A stretch of DNA of 18,351 nucleotides from CAYHZL01 sp964361075 (lineage in GTDB: Bacteria; Bacteroidota; Ignavibacteria; UBA10030; UBA8401): contig CAYHZL010000053.1 of assembly GCA_964361075.1 (NCBI GenBank), forward strand, positions 1-18,351. The letters are read 5' to 3'. The position numbers and the translations under genes were made by a program. The notes below the pieces were generated by a model. It was not told the origin of the DNA. It made no database searches and was given only the letters and a program-made list of their open reading frames with translations. Of the stretch, positions 16,877 to 18,351 are shown one piece after another. The stretch's first letter is position 1, and each line of letters starts with the position of its first letter.

Positions 16877-17659
16877 ATGGAAACAGGATTATTTGGATTT
16901 ATGATGGTGGTTTTTATTGTTGCATTTTTTCTTTTCAATGCAATAAAAATTTTATCGGAGTATGAACGCGGTGTAATCTTCCGTCTCGGAAGATTAATCA
17001 ATACAAAAGGTCCCGGTTTAATTTTGCTGATCCCACTCGTTGATCGTATGGTGAAAGTAAGTTTGCGTACGGTGGTGCTCGATGTGCCGCCGCAGGATGT
17101 CATCACCAAAGATAACGTCTCAATTAAAGTGAATGCAGTTGTGTATTTCCGTGTAGTGATGCCGGACAAAGCAATTGTGAGCGTGGAAAATTATATCTAT
17201 GCAACATCGCAGCTTGCACAGACAACATTGCGAAGCATTCTCGGACAATTTGAGTTGGACGATCTGCTTGCACAGCGCGACAAGATCAATCGTGAGTTGC
17301 AAGTGATCATCGATCAGCACACAGAACCGTGGGGAATTAAAATTGCCAACGTTGAAGTAAAGCAGATCGATCTTCCGCCGGAAATGCAGCGCGCAATGGC
17401 GAAACAGGCTGAAGCAGAACGCGAACGCCGCGCGAAAGTGGTTCACGCCGAAGGCGAATTGCAGGCAAGCGTAAAATTAGGCGAAGCGGCAGCAGTGATT
17501 CAAAAAAATCCGATCGCACTTCAGTTGCGCTATTTGCAGACATTGACAGAAATTGCTTCTGAAAATAATTCTACAACCATCTTCCCTTTCCCGATTGATT
17601 TGCTGACACCGTTTTTGAATAAGGGAAATGGAAGTGTTGAAGTAAAAAGTAAAAAATAG
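16877..17659 (+). CDS. Slipin (stomatin/SPFH-family membrane protein)
   Basis: 260 residues. A single N-terminal membrane segment (FGFMMVVFIVAFFLFNAIKIL) is followed by the SPFH/Band 7 domain: EYERGVIFRLGRL, GPGLILLIPLVDRMVKVSLR, DVPPQDVITKDNVSIKVNAVVYF and the LRSILGQFELDDLLAQRDKIN motif. A charged coiled-coil stretch (MAKQAEAERERRAKVVHAEGE) runs from about residue 173. The hydrophobic C-terminal part, SENNSTTIFPFPIDLLTPF, matches the region cut by NfeD-type proteases in archaeal pairs. Slipins oligomerise in membranes and organise microdomains. AGGAGG lies upstream of the ATG (16866-16871). The last 141 bases (17519-17659) recur at 18147-18287. The last residues are SVEVKSKK here and SVEVKAKK in the second copy. 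Confidence 0.93.
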   Translation: METGLFGFMMVVFIVAFFLFNAIKILSEYERGVIFRLGRLINTKGPGLILLIPLVDRMVKVSLRTVVLDVPPQDVITKDNVSIKVNAVVYFRVVMPDKAIVSVENYIYATSQLAQTTLRSILGQFELDDLLAQRDKINRELQVIIDQHTEPWGIKIANVEVKQIDLPPEMQRAMAKQAEAERERRAKVVHAEGELQASVKLGEAAAVIQKNPIALQLRYLQTLTEIASENNSTTIFPFPIDLLTPFLNKGNGSVEVKSKK

Positions 17660-17668
17660 AAATTATTC

Positions 17669-17684
17669 AAAGGATAAATTTATG
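17669..17684 (+). promoter_or_regulatory. Orphaned ribosome-binding site and decoy ATG of the DUF2442 gene
   Basis: AAAGGA at 17669-17674 is seven bases before an ATG at 17682-17684. This ATG now reads into the MITE and stops at TAG after six codons. The ATG exists because the TTAT target sequence was duplicated and the MITE begins with G. Removing the MITE and one TTAT joins AAAGGA to the DUF2442 ATG with the same seven-base spacing. Confidence 0.6.
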
Positions 17685-17847
17685 GGCATCTCTAAAAACT
17701 AGTCCCGAAGGGATCCCTTCGGGATTACGAAACCTTCAAGGTTTTTTGTTTTTGCGATGTACCATAAAATTTTAACATCACAAAATTTGGTCAAGTTAAA
17801 CTGAGCGAAACCATCACTTCGTGACTTGAAGGTTTTTAGAGATGCCC
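17684..17847. mobile_element. MITE family 1, copy 2 (164 bp, TTAT target duplication, nested palindromes)
   Basis: Same family as 8111-8228 but in opposite orientation, with GGGCATCTCTAAAAAC termini. It is flanked by TTAT at 17680-17683 and 17848-17851. Compared with copy 1 it carries two extra blocks. One is a perfect 22-bp palindrome at 17703-17724, made of two 11-nt units (TCCC-GAA-GGGA and TCCC-TTC-GGGA). The other is about 24 bases at 17801-17824, ending in TCAC-TTC-GTGA. Apart from these blocks and one added T the two copies align base for base with few substitutions. It lies between the slipin and DUF2442 genes, exactly at the latter's start codon. Confidence 0.85.
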
Positions 17848-17849
17848 TT

Positions 17850-18146
17850 ATGTTACACCTTATTTATAAAATCTCATCGGTCAAAATAATGGCGCCCTAT
17901 ACGCTTGAAATCCAATTTGATGACTCTGAGAAACAAACTATTAATTTCGAACCGGTACTTCACGGTGAGATGTATGGTCCGTTACGTAACCTTTCATTGT
18001 TTAATCAAGTGAAAATTGATCCTGAAATATTCACCGTCGTTTGGCCAAATGGTGCCGATTTCGATCCCGCGATTCTTCGAAATTGGAATCAGTATATAAA
18101 TGAACTTTCAAAACGAGCTGAAGATTGGGAACTTGTAATAAATTAA
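17850..18146 (+). CDS. DUF2442-family protein
   Basis: 98 residues, the usual size of DUF2442 proteins. The pattern KISSVKIMAPYTLEIQFDDSEKQTINFEPVL..GPLRNLSLFNQVKIDPEIFTVVWPNGADFDPAIL is characteristic, with WPNGADFDP as the most diagnostic block. The function is not established. Many DUF2442 genes sit beside a DUF4160 gene in what looks like a two-gene toxin-antitoxin-like module, but no DUF4160 is visible here, so it is an orphan. I chose the ATG at 17850 because the sequence before the MITE insertion places AAAGGA seven bases upstream of it. An upstream TTG at 17826 would lie inside the MITE. The stop at 18144-18146 is followed at once, in the same frame, by a copy of the slipin tail. Translation may be impaired by the MITE. 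Confidence 0.75.
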   Translation: MLHLIYKISSVKIMAPYTLEIQFDDSEKQTINFEPVLHGEMYGPLRNLSLFNQVKIDPEIFTVVWPNGADFDPAILRNWNQYINELSKRAEDWELVIN

Positions 18147-18287
18147 CTTCAGTTGCGTTATTTACAGACACTCACAGAAATTGCTTCTGAAAATAATTCT
18201 ACAACCATCTTCCCTTTCCCGATTGATTTGCTGACACCGTTTTTGAATAAGGGAAATGGAAGTGTTGAAGTAAAAGCGAAGAAATAA
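18147..18287 (+). pseudogene. Partial duplicate of the slipin 3' end (47 codons)
   Basis: Repeats 17519-17659 at an offset of 628 bases. It encodes LQLRYLQTLTEIASENNSTT and on to SVEVKAKK, then TAA. The first 26 bases differ at four positions, all synonymous (CGC/CGT, TTG/TTA, TTG/CTC). About 100 bases are then identical. The last codons differ again (AGT/GCG, AAA/AAG, TAG/TAA). It has no start codon of its own and no SPFH domain, so it is a gene fragment. The synonymous differences suggest it once belonged to an intact, selected slipin gene or allele and did not arise as a fresh copy of the upstream gene. Confidence 0.85.
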
Positions 18288-18294
18288 TTCGCGT

Positions 18295-18346
18295 AACCTT
18301 GCGAAGGTTTTACATATAAATTTCTGGAGGAAACCTTCGTAAGGTT
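18295..18346. repeat. Imperfect inverted repeat of AACCTT/AAGGTT palindromes
   Basis: AACCTTGCGAAGGTTT (18295-18310) and AAACCTTCGTAAGGTT (18331-18346) are inverted copies at 15 of 16 positions, and each is itself nearly palindromic. The AACCTT-n-AAGGTT core also occurs inside both MITE family 1 copies. It sits eight bases after the slipin-tail fragment and could form a large stem-loop. It may continue past the window edge. Confidence 0.5.
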
Positions 18347-18351
18347 CACAA

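Noticed and set aside
17826..17849. TTG start for the DUF2442 gene inside the MITE
   Set aside because: These codons are the end of a transposable element. The rebuilt pre-insertion sequence gives a proper ribosome-binding site for the ATG at 17850.
18158..18349. Minus-strand 63-residue reading frame at the window end
   Set aside because: It is antisense to the slipin-tail fragment and the AACCTT inverted repeat, with no recognisable protein features.

Overview
The window looks like chromosome from a Bacteroidota/Chlorobi-lineage (FCB group) bacterium, most likely near Ignavibacteria or Kapabacteria. This rests on sequence style, not on a marker gene. One secreted protein ends in a textbook type IX secretion (T9SS) sorting domain with the YPNPFNP motif, and a second ends in a related C-terminal domain. 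The DNA is AT-rich, many starts lack a Shine-Dalgarno, and the proteins are envelope-heavy. No plasmid, phage or large transposon genes are visible.

Layout. Positions 1-7771 hold four minus-strand envelope genes: a small outer-membrane barrel-like protein, two T9SS-type secreted proteins, and a lipoprotein lytic transglycosylase (MltD-like) with four LysM domains. Positions 7772-8721 are mostly non-coding: mosaic palindromic repeats, a MITE and a tRNA-Ser(UGA). Positions 8722-12201 encode a large exported protein with WD40 propellers, an Ig-like domain, a caspase domain with an intact His/Cys pair, and an EF-hand-like loop. Positions 12795-15418 hold an MFS exporter and an overlapping PhzF/HAD pair, all minus strand. 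From 15579 the strand switches to the conserved NfeD protease-slipin operon, followed by a DUF2442 gene and a second, partial copy of the slipin 3' end.

The unusual content is between the genes. Several intergenic regions carry composite palindromic elements with terminal inverted repeats. Three have exact target-site duplications readable in the sequence: ATTA (8111-8228), TTAT (17684-17847, same family) and TAAAATA (12289-12442). Inside and beside them sit interchangeable mini-palindromes, including back-to-back 11-nt units of the form TCCC-TTC-GGGA.

The strongest second-look locus is 17519-18287. A DUF2442 gene is bracketed by two copies of the last 47 codons of the slipin gene. A MITE has also landed exactly on the DUF2442 start codon, separating it from its ribosome-binding site. 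The duplicated slipin tail contains the hydrophobic C-terminal stretch that, in the archaeal homologues, is the substrate of the neighbouring NfeD protease. The second most interesting item is the exported WD40-caspase protein, which is flanked at a distance by two related 36-bp direct repeats.
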